Source: Conchocele bisecta
Taxonomy: Eukaryota; Mollusca; Bivalvia; Lucinida; Thyasiridae
DNA: 64,000 bases
Assembly (NCBI GenBank): GCA_029237695.1
Contig: CM055275.1
Span: 88,710,433 to 88,774,432, forward strand
Direction of reading: 5' to 3'
The position numbers and the translations under genes are program-made. Each line of letters opens with the position of its first letter. Position 1 is the first letter of the stretch. This document shows positions 32,823 through 43,168 of the stretch, piece by piece. The notes under the pieces are model-generated. The model had not been told where the DNA came from, searched no databases, and saw nothing but the letters and a program-made list of their open reading frames with translations.

Positions 32823-32895
32823 AAGTATATGTTGTGACCACTCATTTGAACCGTCTCGCCGAGACGGTTCAAATGAGTGGTCACAACATATACTT
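32823..32895. repeat. Perfect 36-bp-arm palindrome
   Basis: AAGTATATGTTGTGACCACT...GTCTCG is followed immediately by its exact complement. It lies inside a partial copy of hairpin family D (32745-32920). Confidence 0.85.
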
Positions 32896-32919
32896 TGGTT
32901 CAAAAATAAGGAAAATAGA

Positions 32920-33181
32920 TAGAGAATAGTAGGTTAGTGCCGTGAATGGGAAAAAATAGCTGGCAAGGCTCAGGAAACGGGATGGGCGAGGCTCTGCCGA
33001 GCACATCCCGTTTCCGTGCCGCGCCAGATATTTGTTCCCATTCATGGCACTAACCTACTATTCTATTTATCCCGTCAACACCTAAAAATGGCTTTAAAAT
33101 GCAAAAATAGTATTGACTGGATATCAAAAATGTTTCACGGCAGCGTGTTTCACGGCACATACGCACTGTGCTGACGGGATA
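32920..33181. repeat. Hairpin repeat family D, copy 2
   Basis: Same start (AGAATAGTAGGTTAGTGCCG), same hairpin (GAGCACATCCCGTTTCCGTG) and same end (CTGACGGGATA) as 21058-21337, about 90% identical by eye. Confidence 0.8.
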
Positions 33182-33343
33182 ATAAGTAATAGTTATATTT
33201 CACATATTGAATTTGCAAGCGAGCGCTAGAGAGCAAGAAATTAATTTATTAAAAATTCAATATGTGAACTATAACATACTTATTGTTAACCAGCCCAGTC
33301 GCGAAGATCCGCCCCGAAACATGATTTCGAATCGCTATATCAC
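33182..33343. repeat. Fold-back repeat, copy 1 (second copy at 63535-63688)
   Basis: AAGTAATAGTTATATTTCACATATTGAATTT pairs with its complement ending AACATACTTATT (blocks as seen). Followed by CCCAGTCGCGAAG, which occurs inverted at 63573-63586. The two copies are in opposite orientation 30 kb apart. Confidence 0.75.
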
Positions 33344-33349
33344 AAGGCA

Positions 33350-33665
33350 AGCAGGCATACCTAATTCTGCTAGATTTTAGCAAGGCCTTTGATAAGGTTA
33401 GTCACCTGAAACTGTTGTACAGGCTGAAATAAAGAGGAGTCGACAGCAACACAGTTAAATGGATTAGATCATCCCTCCTGGGTCGCACACAGACAGTCGT
33501 CTTAGAAGGTGAGTCATCTTCAGTAGTACAGGTCGTGAGTTCCGCAGTGGTCTGTCCTTGGTCCAATTTGTTTCCTTTTACACATGAATGACCTTCCAGA
33601 TGAAATTGAGTCTCAAGTCCGACTATTCGCAGACGACACGGCATTGTCTCACTGTTAACAGCATC
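33350..33665 (+). mobile_element. LINE reverse transcriptase fragment
   Basis: In shifting frames it reads LLDFSKAFDKVSHLKLLYRL, WIRSSLLGRTQTVVLEG, then after disruption ...NLFPF..., and LFADDTAL (the A/TxDD-type catalytic motif of non-LTR RT). At least three frame changes or stops. Resembles CR1/Jockey-type elements; no ends were found. Confidence 0.75.
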
Positions 33666-35351
33666 TCGTCCAAGCAGATCTAGACTGTTCGCAAATTGTG
33701 CTAGCCTATGACATATACTCGAATACTTGTATTTGGTTGCTATAATAATGAAATATGGTTGTCCATCAGGGGTGTAATAAATTTGAAAGACAACCATAGG
33801 GATTGTTATGTGGATTCAGTGCCACATAGGTGTATATGGAGGCAAAGCCGTGTCTATTAGCTACAAACTACGTGTAGTATGTATGTGCTAAACAGGTACA
33901 GTGTAAGTGCTAAACAGGTACAGTGTAAATATAATTCTGCATTCAGTAAATAAATGTACACCTGGTACATTATTATAGAGTTTTGAGATCATTAGAACCA
34001 CATTACCTGTTATCAAATAGAGAAATATATATTCTGATGACACCAAAGTGCCAGCAAAATACACAACTGCGGTACAATGTGGCATAAAACGCTTTCCACA
34101 AACCTGATCCTTACCGCCTGCGCAAAAAGTTAGCATGGCATGTACGCAATAGTTCAATTGCATAGTAAACTCCAAAATGTGATGTGTCTCGATTGAGACT
34201 ATGTGATATTGTTTCGATGAACATATTGATACATTGCATAATATGTATTGGAAATACGTTATAATTCATGCGGATTTAAACGTAGATTGATGGTCCTATG
34301 AGTGTGTGTGGCTACATGTGGTAACACATGAGCAAGTGTAATACAAATGATTTGACTGCTGTAAATTGATATATTCAGGGATTTGGTGAAAATGGGCACA
34401 TCCTTTGTGTAATAGTATTGTCCTACTGATGTATGAGTTTCCATCTGGATCACCTTTGGAATAATTATATGGTATCCTATTGTATTTTGTAGTTATATGT
34501 ATGAAGATCAGATGTGAATACCTCTTAAACTGGACTAGATTGATGTTTGAATACCCCGGAATGGCTTTTTCAGACTACATACATACTAGTATTGGCTTGT
34601 ATATAATTGTATACGTACATGAACTGAGAGGACATATACATATTTTCAGAAGTCATACATACGCTTAGCCACATTTGTCAAATATTTATTTCGGCACAGT
34701 ATGTAATGCAAACACTACTTTTAAGCGATGTACCTGTCTATTTCAAATCTGTAATGATGATGCTGGTATCCGAATGTTATGCAGGTATATTCCAATCGGA
34801 GCTATTACAAGTTGATTACATGCCGACATCCATTTTGGTTTTTGGTAATTTGGCACAACAGGTGTAGAGTAACACGTGTGCTATAATTAAGAACACCGAA
34901 TGTTGAAACAATTCCAAGGAGACAATTATAATGAAATTCCAAGACATGTTTTCATTTCGAAGCAAACTATTCAATAATTGATGTCTGTTGATGTGTAAAC
35001 ATTGGTGCGATTTTATTTTACCCAATTAAAATATGGAAATACCCAATTGCTTCAGATATGATGGAGTGAAAATACTCAATTACTAATTCCTTATCTGGAG
35101 CCCTGTATTTTATTATCCAATTTGCAAATTAGTACCTACGACCTATATTATTGACAGTAATAATTATATTTATTTATTTTACTTGATAGTGTTTATAGGC
35201 CTGTCAACAGCTGAGTATGTATCAGAGACGTTCATATTGGAATACATAACATAGTAATCATGATAATTGTCATGGTTGCATAAATATGAAATGGACATAT
35301 AGAGAGACAAAAGACATTCATTCTGTATCTGAAATGTGTGTGGATAACTAA
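33666..35351. other. Intergenic, no gene seen
   Basis: Contains a 21-bp direct duplication (GTGCTAAACAGGTACAGTGTAA, 33885-33930). No coding region was recognised. Confidence 0.4.
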
Positions 35352-35908
35352 CATGTGGCTGTGACTGGAGAAATGGGGCTTACAGGCGTGGATCCAGGAT
35401 TTCGGGTTAGGGGGGCGTAACTATTTTGCAATACTTGACTATATTATCGAACGCGCTAGGGGGGTCCAGGGGCATTCCCCCCCGGAAATTTGTTGAAATC
35501 TACATCGCATTTCCTGCATTCTGGCACATTTTGGAGCAAAAAAAAAACAATAAACAATAAATTCATAACGCGAACGTATAAACGTGCCTTGTAACTTGTA
35601 AAAAATCTTTACTCGGCGAATTTTAGGGGGGGGGGGGGGGGGGCGCGCGCGGCGGGTCCGCCCCCCCCCCCCCCCTGAATCCACCCTTGGCTTATGGGAT
35701 TTGCAACCAGTGTGTCTCCTGATCAAATAGCACACTCCTGTACCCTGATAACGATATATAGTGTGTGTTAGAAGCATGACCGGTGTTTCACTGATGGAAT
35801 ACCGAACAGTGCAGATCCTGATCAGACTGTGCGGATACTCAGGCTGATCTGGATCTACACTGGTCGCAAATCCCATAAGTCCCATTTCTCCAGTCACAGC
35901 CACATATA
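35352..35908. repeat. MITE interrupted by another TIR element
   Basis: Outer ends TGTGGCTGTGACTGGAGAAA and its complement TTTCTCCAGTCACAGCCACA are inverted repeats. They continue as CTTATGGGATTTGCAACCAGTGT at 35691 and its complement at about 35875. The left arm is broken by the element at 35383-35688. Confidence 0.75.
35383..35688. mobile_element. Small TIR element with GC palindrome
   Basis: Ends CAGGCGTGGATCCAGG and CCTGAATCCACCCTT are imperfect inverted repeats. GGCTTA flanks it on both sides (35377-35382, 35689-35694). It contains an 18-nt G run followed by GCGCGCGCGG and a run of C at 35626-35675. Non-autonomous. Confidence 0.6.
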
Positions 35909-36164
35909 CAGGTGTTAGAAACTACACATTAATATGAACCTTTCATAAGTATCTGGCAGCATATAAAGTAAGAACAAGAGTGCCGTAAGTCACAAAATAT
36001 GCCCGTCAAAGATGGGCCAGACAGCGAAGATGCAGAAATGTGAAGCTGTCACCAAGGCAATAAACATTAATGATAATTTGACACTCTATAGCATTATTTC
36101 TTCCTCTCGTTGTGCTAAACATGTATACTAATTTAAGCAGAGGTGTGTAAAGTAGAAATGATAT

Positions 36165-36535
36165 ATAGAATTGGATACAAAAATGTAGAAAAAAGTTAAA
36201 AAGGTGATATTTTTTGTTAAAACAATATTTTTTCGGCATAAAAACACCAAGGTGCACATCATCAATATGTGTAGAAGACGTGTGTATAGTTTCATATCGA
36301 TTGACTAAACGGTTTCAGACGAGTTGTGTACACAAACTCTGTACCCTATATAGAATTGAATACAAAAATGTAAACAAATGGCTAAGTTAAAAAGGTGATA
36401 TTTTTGTTCAAAACAAATATTTCGGCATAAAAACATCAAGGTGCACATCTTCAATATGTGTAGAAGACGTGTGTATAGTTTCAGATCAATCGACTGAACG
36501 GTTTCAGATGAGTTGTGTACACAAACTATGCAGTT
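36165..36535. repeat. ~190-bp tandem duplication
   Basis: 36165-36345 and 36350-36535 are alike (TAAAAAGGTGATATTTTTG, AAGGTGCACATC, GTGTAGAAGACGTGTGTATAG, GAGTTGTGTACACAAACT). Non-coding. Confidence 0.8.
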
Positions 36536-37034
36536 ATTCTGTCAACCACCTGCCCGCCCCGCGGTAAAACATAATACGTACCGTTTTTTTTTTAAACGGT
36601 TGTATAAAATCAGTCAAATTTCAATGAAAAATGTGATTATTCACAATCGCGAAAAGTCTGAGGGTGGTATACTTCAAAATGGTGCCAAACATTCATTCAG
36701 CGGGTTACAGAGCGCAGACATACGGCATAACACTCGTAATTGAATGTAGTTTCAGAACAAATATGTCTGCAAAAATCCCACAGGGGTGGGGCGGGTTTCC
36801 GTTTCTGGCTGACGGCCTAATATATCCAAGTGTGTTATTCTTTTTGTTTATCACAATTATTAATAGGATATACTATTATTTCCAATTATATACATAATTT
36901 AGAGCACGAATAGCTGTGTACATATATGTGCGTACATGTAATTATAAACTATAGCCTACATGCTGTATCATTGGGCCTATGAAACAGATCTCTGTTGAAC
37001 TACATAAAATAAATGCCACTTGTAAGGCACCATT
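36536..37034. other. Intergenic, left flank of Polinton 2
   Basis: No gene seen. Ends in the 5-bp target sequence CCATT (37030-37034). Confidence 0.4.
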
Positions 37035-37230
37035 AGTAGTATATAAGAGTCATAATGATACAAGTTTATATGGAAACCACCCACTACGTGTGGTGGCTTC
37101 CACACGAAACTTGTAATCATTATGACTCTTATATACTACTACCGCGAGACCATATATTTATGACATGAGAAGATACACCCTATTAGAGATAAGAATCCCT
37201 ATGTTATACTCAGTATATATATAACATAAT
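37035..37230 (+). repeat. Left TIR of Polinton 2, with internal hairpin
   Basis: Matches 60315-60511 in reverse complement. The outer 37035-37140 is itself a near palindrome: AGTAGTATATAAGAGTCATA at the start and TATGACTCTTATATACTACT at 37121-37140. Each end of the element can therefore fold on itself. Confidence 0.9.
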
Positions 37231-37275
37231 GGTTCTAGTTAAGTGTGCGTGGTTGAAGACGGGTAGTCACGAGAG

Positions 37276-37527
37276 ATGTTTTCGCACCGGTATTTACGAA
37301 TATTGCAAAAACATCACGTGCTATGGATGCGAAGTTGGCCGTTTCGTTTTTCGCCTCGCCCATGTCGGCATTGTTGGGTAGGGACAAAGCAGTCATTGCT
37401 ATGTCCACCATGCGGTGGCACTCAGGCTACTCATCGAATGGCTAACAAGGGATTACGTGCTCGCAAGTATTATCGTTTAGTAATAATTCAAATCGGAAGG
37501 TCAGTTAGAAAGATAGAATCGATCTAA
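37276..37527 (+). CDS. Possible small zinc-ribbon protein
   Basis: Open frame of 83 codons with CRHCWVG and CPPCGG, a CxxC...CxxC arrangement, and a basic C-terminus (RKYYRLVIIQIGRSVRK). It is the first frame inside the left TIR. There is no homologue in the retained part of Polinton 1. It may be chance; the evidence is only the cysteine pattern and position. Confidence 0.3.
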   Translation: MFSHRYLRILQKHHVLWMRSWPFRFSPRPCRHCWVGTKQSLLCPPCGGTQATHRMANKGLRARKYYRLVIIQIGRSVRKIESI

Positions 37528-37641
37528 TAAGTCACGGTGTTTCTACAGCATTAAAACACTGTAAAAAATTTTTTTATCAAACTAATTTTATAAAATTGGA
37601 AAATTGAACAGAAAAAACAAGTACCAATATTATTAGAGAAA

Positions 37642-38025
37642 ATGGATAATAACCAATCAAATTTGAGATTACAAATTTTTAATGATTGTGTTGAAGAAGT
37701 TTACGAAGCTTACGGGGGTTATACTCCTGTATATAAATTCTATAAAATGAGAACAGTAGGTGATATCGAATACATGAAATACCAGCGTAATTTATTACGC
37801 TCCGATAAAAACGTTACATTTACAATATTATACCGGCAATTATGTCAACTATACAAGAGGCCAATACAAACATTAAGACGGATAATGCGTATCAGATATG
37901 AAACTAAGTTGTATTATACAAACATTTTAAAACCCAACGATTCGTTTACGAATGTACATTTCTACGATATCGCTTATAAAGATATTGAAAAATTATTATT
38001 GAAAAAAAAAAAAAATACTAATTAA
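37642..38025 (+). CDS. Unknown Polinton protein (127 aa)
   Basis: Intact frame, MDNNQSNLRLQIFNDC to a lysine-rich tail. Predominantly helical, rich in Tyr, Arg and Lys (YRQLCQLYKRPIQTLRRIMRIRYETK), suggesting a small basic, perhaps nucleic-acid-binding protein. No family recognised. Codon use is more AT-rich than the neighbouring capsid and polymerase genes. Confidence 0.5.
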   Translation: MDNNQSNLRLQIFNDCVEEVYEAYGGYTPVYKFYKMRTVGDIEYMKYQRNLLRSDKNVTFTILYRQLCQLYKRPIQTLRRIMRIRYETKLYYTNILKPNDSFTNVHFYDIAYKDIEKLLLKKKKNTN

Positions 38026-38600
38026 TTTATAGCCGAGTGTATTTTCCTTATCGAAGGTATGTAAACGGGCTATCTGAAATTATTTTTTATCAACCTCGAG
38101 CGGTCTTATAGGAACGCCGTTGTCATGCAGTTGTTTACCATAGCGACCACATTTGTAGGGATAGAAATAAATAAATAAAAAATGTTTAGCTCCAACCGCG
38201 GAGCGAACACACGACCCTCGTCTCTATAGAGTATCGCCTTAACCCACACGACCACATAGGCTGTTATGATAAACATTACCTAGTGTTGTACAATTATCGA
38301 TTTACGACAATGTAACAGACAGTTATTTATAGCCGAGTGTATCAATTTACACAGGCGATTACAGTGTAATCCTCGACTGAATTTGTTATGCGATTACGGC
38401 GTAATTCTCAGTGAAAAACACATGTTGTATAGGTAGGTGTAAATTTGTTTCACTGCACCAATATAATTATTTTATAAAATATCACAATGGTGCTGTAACA
38501 TTTCTTCCGACTTTATCTCCAAGTTTTACACTAAATTTATCCCAATCAGTACACTCAATTTTGGGCATGGTGGCGCGCGCCTGATTCTTATATCAATTTT
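38026..38600. other. Non-coding spacer in Polinton 2
   Basis: ATTTATAGCCGAGTGTAT occurs twice (38029-38043 region and 38324-38341). Between the copies is a tRNA-like segment (38188-38261). No gene seen. Confidence 0.5.
38188..38261 (-). other. tRNA-like segment
   Basis: On the minus strand GTGGTCGTGTGGGTTAAGGCG resembles a Ser/Leu-type D arm (A box). GTGTTCGCTCC about 35 nt later resembles a T arm (B box). It is followed by a TTTATTTATTT tail. Pairing of the stems is poor, so it is not called a tRNA gene; it could be a short SINE inserted in the Polinton. Confidence 0.35.
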
Positions 38601-39017
38601 TTAATTTTTCATATCTCCCCATTTCTTCACTACGGATTCAAACTCCAAATTTGATATTTTCTTATCTGCCAACGCTTTGGACACTATAACGTCGATGCTA
38701 TTTTTCTTAGACCTGGCGAGAATGGATATTCTATCATGTTTTCTACATTTTTTCTCGAGTTTTCCACCCGACGCCCTAATTACCATACACAACAACCCAG
38801 AAACGGCCGACATCGCACATAAAATCCCCGCTACAGGAACCGTTATAATGGTGGATATAGTTGCAGCTGTCCCCGCCACACACAACACAGAAACACTCGC
38901 CAGAGCCGTGCTAGATGCTTCAGCCATAGTCGCCGCGCGCTTATATTTTTTAGAGTGTCTTTTTCTATTTCTATATTCTCTAACTAAAATATCCTGCATA
39001 GCGACGATATTATTCAA
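38601..39017 (-). CDS. Hydrophobic Polinton-associated protein (138 aa)
   Basis: Intact frame. The N-terminus is basic (REYRNRKRHSKKYKRAA). Two adjoining hydrophobic, Ala/Ser/Thr/Val-rich segments follow (ASVSVLCVAGTAATISTIIT, PVAGILCAMSAVSGLLCMVI). The C-terminal part is soluble, with KHDRISILARSKKNSIDVIVSKALADKKIS (in part) and an EF-hand-like 'DxKISxxEF' pattern. I recall similar proteins in many invertebrate genomes linked to Polintons. No ATG at the very start was seen (TTG-initiated as listed); the first ATG would be codon 7. Function unknown; membrane-active candidate. Confidence 0.55.
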   Translation of the reverse strand: MNNIVAMQDILVREYRNRKRHSKKYKRAATMAEASSTALASVSVLCVAGTAATISTIITVPVAGILCAMSAVSGLLCMVIRASGGKLEKKCRKHDRISILARSKKNSIDVIVSKALADKKISNLEFESVVKKWGDMKN

Positions 39018-39049
39018 CCTAAAATCTGAACTTCTTTCGTTAATTGTAC

Positions 39050-39155
39050 ACAGTGTTGATGGAGTGGTATTGACAATTGGATACAGTGTTGATGGAGTGA
39101 TATTAACAATTGGAAGCGGTGTTGATGGAGTGATATTGACAATTGGAAGCGGTGA
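39050..39155. repeat. Three ~36-bp tandem units
   Basis: GTGTTGATGGAGTGATATTGACAATTGGA recurs three times (in shorter blocks as seen) with small changes. Lies between two divergent or adjacent Polinton genes, possibly a regulatory array. Confidence 0.75.
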
Positions 39156-39185
39156 TTCGTTGATGATTTTTCAATATATTAATAT

Positions 39186-40995
39186 TTACAAATTAAGTTC
39201 AATTAACAATGAGACAATAGTGGAAGAACTCTCTGGGTCACCGATTTTCGTAACAAAGTTAATAACACTACTTTGGGAAAGTCTAATTCGATCATAACCG
39301 GCGAACGCAACAATCGTCGAACTATCTCCGGCGATTTTAGTGACTCCAACCCCCTCGTTCTTCCCCATCTACTACAATATTTATCGCGACCGCGCCCACA
39401 GGTTTACCACTACCATTAACCGAGCAGACCGCCATTCGGACAATTTCACCCGCAGTTGTCATAGCGTATCCCCCACGTTTATTACTCGCCTTGGCACCGA
39501 ACGAATATTCATAGTGCCCCTCAACCAATGGGCCCCGCTTCTCAGCCCAAACTTTATGACACGTTTTGGCGTTTTCATTGTTCGCACTATTCCGGCAAGC
39601 GCACTGTTTTCGTTATATGCCTCAGTACGAATATTAAAAGAGGCCTCCTCAAGAGCTTTGGTCGCGGCTATACGATCATGTTTCAGTTTATCGGAAACTT
39701 CGGTGCCGCTTCTCTGCTGAGAGAGTCCTCTAAGCGCAACGCATCATAAGTCTCCGTAATGGTCGCCTGGTGGCCTTCTATGGCTTTTTCAATACCTGAC
39801 CAGGGCTCTTTTTGAAATTCGGTTATTTTTCCGTCTAGTTCAGCAACCGCCGCTTCTCTGATGAGAGAGTCCTCTGAGCGCAACACCTCATAAGCCTTCG
39901 CAAGGGCTGCCTGGTGGTCTTCTCGGGCTTTCTCAACACCCGACCGGGACCGGGCCTCGTTTGAAATTCGGTATTTTTCGTCTCCCGTTTAGCAACTACC
40001 GTTCTCCTCGAGAGAGTCCTCTGAGTGCAACACCCTAGCCTCCGTAAGGTCCGCTGGTGGTCTTCTCGGCTTCAATACCCGCCTTCGGATCCATAAGATC
40101 CAACGGGCCTCTTTTCGAAATTCGGTTATTTTTTTTCTCTAGTTCGGTAAGTGCCGTTCTCTGTTGAGAGATCCTCGAGCGAACGCCCCAAGCCTCCGCA
40201 ATGGCCTCCTTGTGGTCTTCTCGGACCCCCTCAACCCCCGACCTGGTCTCTTTCAGAAATTCGGTTATTTTTCCGTCTAGTTCAGTAAGTGTCGCTTCTT
40301 TACTGCGAGAGTCCTCTAAGCGCTACGCATCATAAGCCTCCGCAATGGCCTCCGCAAGGTTTGACTGGTGGTCTTCTCGGACTTTATCAATACCCGACCG
40401 GGTTTCTTTTCGAAATTTGGTTATTTTTTTATCTAGTTCGGCAATTGTCGCTTCTCTGACGAGAGAGTCCTCTGAGGGCAACACCTCATAAGCCTCCGTA
40501 AGGTCTGCCTGGTGGTCTTCTCGGGCTTTCTCAATAACCGACGTGGCCTCTTTTCGAAATTTGGTTATTTTTTTACATAGTTCGATAAATGCCGCATCTC
40601 TAATGAGAGTCCTCTAAGCGCAACGTAAGGGCCGCCTGGCGGTCTGCTCGGACTTTATCAATATCCGACCTGCTCTCTTTTCGAAATTTGGTTATTTTTT
40701 TACCTAGTTGGTTTAGTTCCGTTTCTCTGATGAGAGAGTCCTCTTCGCGCAACACCTTATAAGCCGCCTGATCTTTCTCAATTTGTGCAGTCGCCGTCAG
40801 CACTTCTACTCTAACATCTGATATACTCCTGTGAATCCCGTTTGTGACCTTCGATATAGTTTTATTGATCAGGGCCTTGGTTTTTCCAGTAGTTAAAAAG
40901 TCGCCCTCTGTCGGGATGAATCCACCTTCTGCCGGTTCCAAATTCTTTGAATTTGTCACCCAATCGGAAGAACTACCTGGTCCGTATATACTCAT
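39186..40995 (-). pseudogene. Fibre-like coiled-coil repeat protein, broken
   Basis: The start at 40995 (MSIYGPGSSSDWV) is preceded at once by the 13-bp motif ATTAATTTTAAGA. The N-terminal 130 codons are open (40600-40995). Then come about seven copies of a ~150-bp unit encoding a helical repeat (LREEDSLIRE, ELxKKITKFRKE, DKVRADRQA) with many frame changes and stops. The C-terminal parts (39720-39186) are beta-rich (YSFGAKASNKRGGY, GAVAINIVVDG, SSTIVSLLIELNL), like a globular knob. N-terminal anchor, coiled-coil shaft and beta-rich head is the layout of a viral attachment fibre; this is inference. Confidence 0.5.
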
Positions 40996-41008
40996 TCTTA
41001 AAATTAAT
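40996..41008 (-). promoter_or_regulatory. Promoter-like motif ATTAATTTTAAGA
   Basis: On the minus strand this 13-mer directly abuts the ATG at 40995. The same 13-mer precedes two other Polinton 2 starts (44596-44584 and 46765-46777). Confidence 0.45.
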
Positions 41009-41029
41009 TATAATATTGGGCACCTATAC

Positions 41030-41716
41030 TCAATTGGAAATTTCGAGAACTACCGAAATCGGGTAATAGTTATTCGACTTTCTCGCTTGATCATCGAGAA
41101 TAGAGACTGTAAATTCGTGGATGTGTCCTGATTCCAAAACTTTCATCTCGGGGTGTGGGAAGTCTAAGGTCACAGTCTCCCCAAAGAAACAATCGCTGGC
41201 TGGCACAGTTTTCAGTAATGTGCTGGGAGTGCCGTCTACCGTGTTGTACGATGTGTTCACCCGATCCAGGTGCACCCCGAGAGTTTTCGTGAAGGCGAAG
41301 TCCACCGGATTATCACCGACGTACTCACCCGGGGTAAACACTCCTTTGTTTGAGGACTATGTCTCTCTAAAACCGAGTTGAATACCCAACCCCGGGGAGA
41401 CCACTACCTTATTATCAGTGGTGATGGTCATTGTTGCGAGCCCGGTAGCATTCGATACTGTGAGGTTAATTACACCGTCAAGCTCTGAGTTGACAAAATC
41501 TTTGAGCTGTCTTATTCCCCACAGTCCGTGAGGCAGCTTTACACCTAATTGTTGTCCATCCTTCGCATAGTAAAACCCTTCACTCTTCCCCACATGCTGC
41601 CACCCGACCGTGAACGTGATTGATCTAAGGCCTACCCGGCGTTGTCCGCAGCAGTTGTCTATTAATTTTTGAAGTTCACAACTCCCTTTTTGAACATTAG
41701 TGATAGTAGCAAACAT
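41030..41716 (-). pseudogene. Conserved Polinton protein (about 228 codons) with one stop
   Basis: The ATG at 41716 (MFATITNVQKGSCELQ) is preferred. One in-frame TAG (41357-41359) separates 41746-41357 from 41341-41030; otherwise the frame is continuous. Landmarks: RSITFTVGW, GFYYAKDGQQL, KLPHGLWGIRQLKDF, SNATGLATMTI, FTPGEYVGDNPVDFA, VHLDRVNTSYNTVDGTPSTLL, HPEMKVLESGHI and YPISVVLEIS. I recognise the pattern from invertebrate Polinton-linked proteins without a known function. Beta-rich, so probably a virion structural protein. It is divergent to the gene at 41730. Confidence 0.6.
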
Positions 41717-41729
41717 AATAATATCTTTC

Positions 41730-43168
41730 AATGGATACAAAAGCATTTAGCTTTAACTCTAATGCAAAGTACGCGGTCGTTGGTAAATACAAGCAAAAGA
41801 ACACCATTGGTGAGCTTGTGCACCCCACAATAAGAGCTAGTTTGGGCTAACATGTTTGAAAAGTACAGACTTCCTAAAACCATTACACAGGATGTCATAA
41901 CAAACTGGAACAACAATCTTATGCAGTTCTGGCAGAACCAACTAAATTTTGCCGTGTGGTGTGCCACAACCGGGTGTGGCGTCTCTTTCAGAGACCACAT
42001 AGCAGACCGTAACAACATGTTAAGCAGTAGCTTCTACAACTTTCATGTGTATTATACCATTAGGATTCTCAAAGAACTAGGTACTCCACTACCTCAAGAC
42101 GACGGGTGGAATCCCATTTCCAACACATACAACTGTAAGGAGTTCGAACGGATATGTGACGAATTTAAAGTTTCAAAAGATTCGGATTGGAGACAGAAAA
42201 CATTTTCAGACACCGGAGGTTTAGGTACTGTTTATCTCAGTGGTCTAGACTACGGTGCAAGCACGAAGTATGCCACCCCAGATGTAACCTTTGGTTTCTA
42301 CTATTCAAATCGTGTTGTGAACCCAGTTAGAGGTTATAAAAATTGGACCGCCACCGATTATGTAGTAAATAAAATGACATACGGGTCTGAAGTTAGTACA
42401 AAGAGACAGTGTAATTACGATTACTGCTGGTATAATGCACCAAAAATAGCTCACGTCGATTATATTTTACAAGACGAAAACGTGCATAAGGGTATAGAAA
42501 CCTTTATATTGGACGACGGTCTAGGGTTTACGCAGGCCGGTGTTACCCGCCTCAACGACTCCATTCGCGTATAAGTTTGGACCATCCTCGGCGCACAGAA
42601 GCAAACTCGCAGTTCTATAATAGGAGTCGGAACGGCGTTTGACGCGCAAAAACAGTTCTTGGCACTTGTCGAGGACGCTATCTCAGCTAAGGTGGACCTG
42701 GAGAAGGCGATCCAGAATTATCAAGACGTTTTGCAGACTGCCAGCACCCCAGTGGACTATGTATTTGGAATAGGTCTTTATATGGCGCCGAGCAATATGA
42801 TACTACGAGACGACCCGGTTGATGGTTACAATAATCAAATCGTAATTGCCACCACCAATCAAAAAATCGGTCACAACGGTAACGTGAACACGGATATCAT
42901 CAAGCGCACCCCCAAAATGATCGGGCGCGGAGTTGTAAATTCAAATAAATTTGAAAAAGATTTCATAAAACCCCCAAAACACAAAATGGATACACATCCC
43001 TCAACACAATCGAACCCAGTACCCCCAATTAGTAAATTGGATGCACCATCGAGTTCCATCAACAATGTTGAAACAGTAATCGAGATTGGAAGCACAACAC
43101 ACAAGGAGGAGAAATTAGCGCTCGTCGTCGCCCTCGTGGCGATCGGACTATTTACGCTTTGGTTTTAG
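41730..43168 (+). pseudogene. 'QLNFAVWCAT' Polinton protein with frameshift and stop
   Basis: It starts MDTKAFSFNSNAKYAV at 41730. The frame shifts near 41845 (the main frame is open from 41852) and a TAA interrupts at 42572-42574. After this the same frame continues to 43168. Landmarks: FWQNQLNFAVWCATTGCGVSF, FHVYYTIRILKELGTPLP, YDYCWYNAP, GFTQAGVTRLNDSIRV, GTAFDAQKQFL, FGIGLYMAPSNM, and a C-terminal transmembrane helix (LALVVALVAIGLFTLWF). About 480 codons. Homologous to 14178-12959. A virion protein by context; exact role unknown. Confidence 0.65.
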
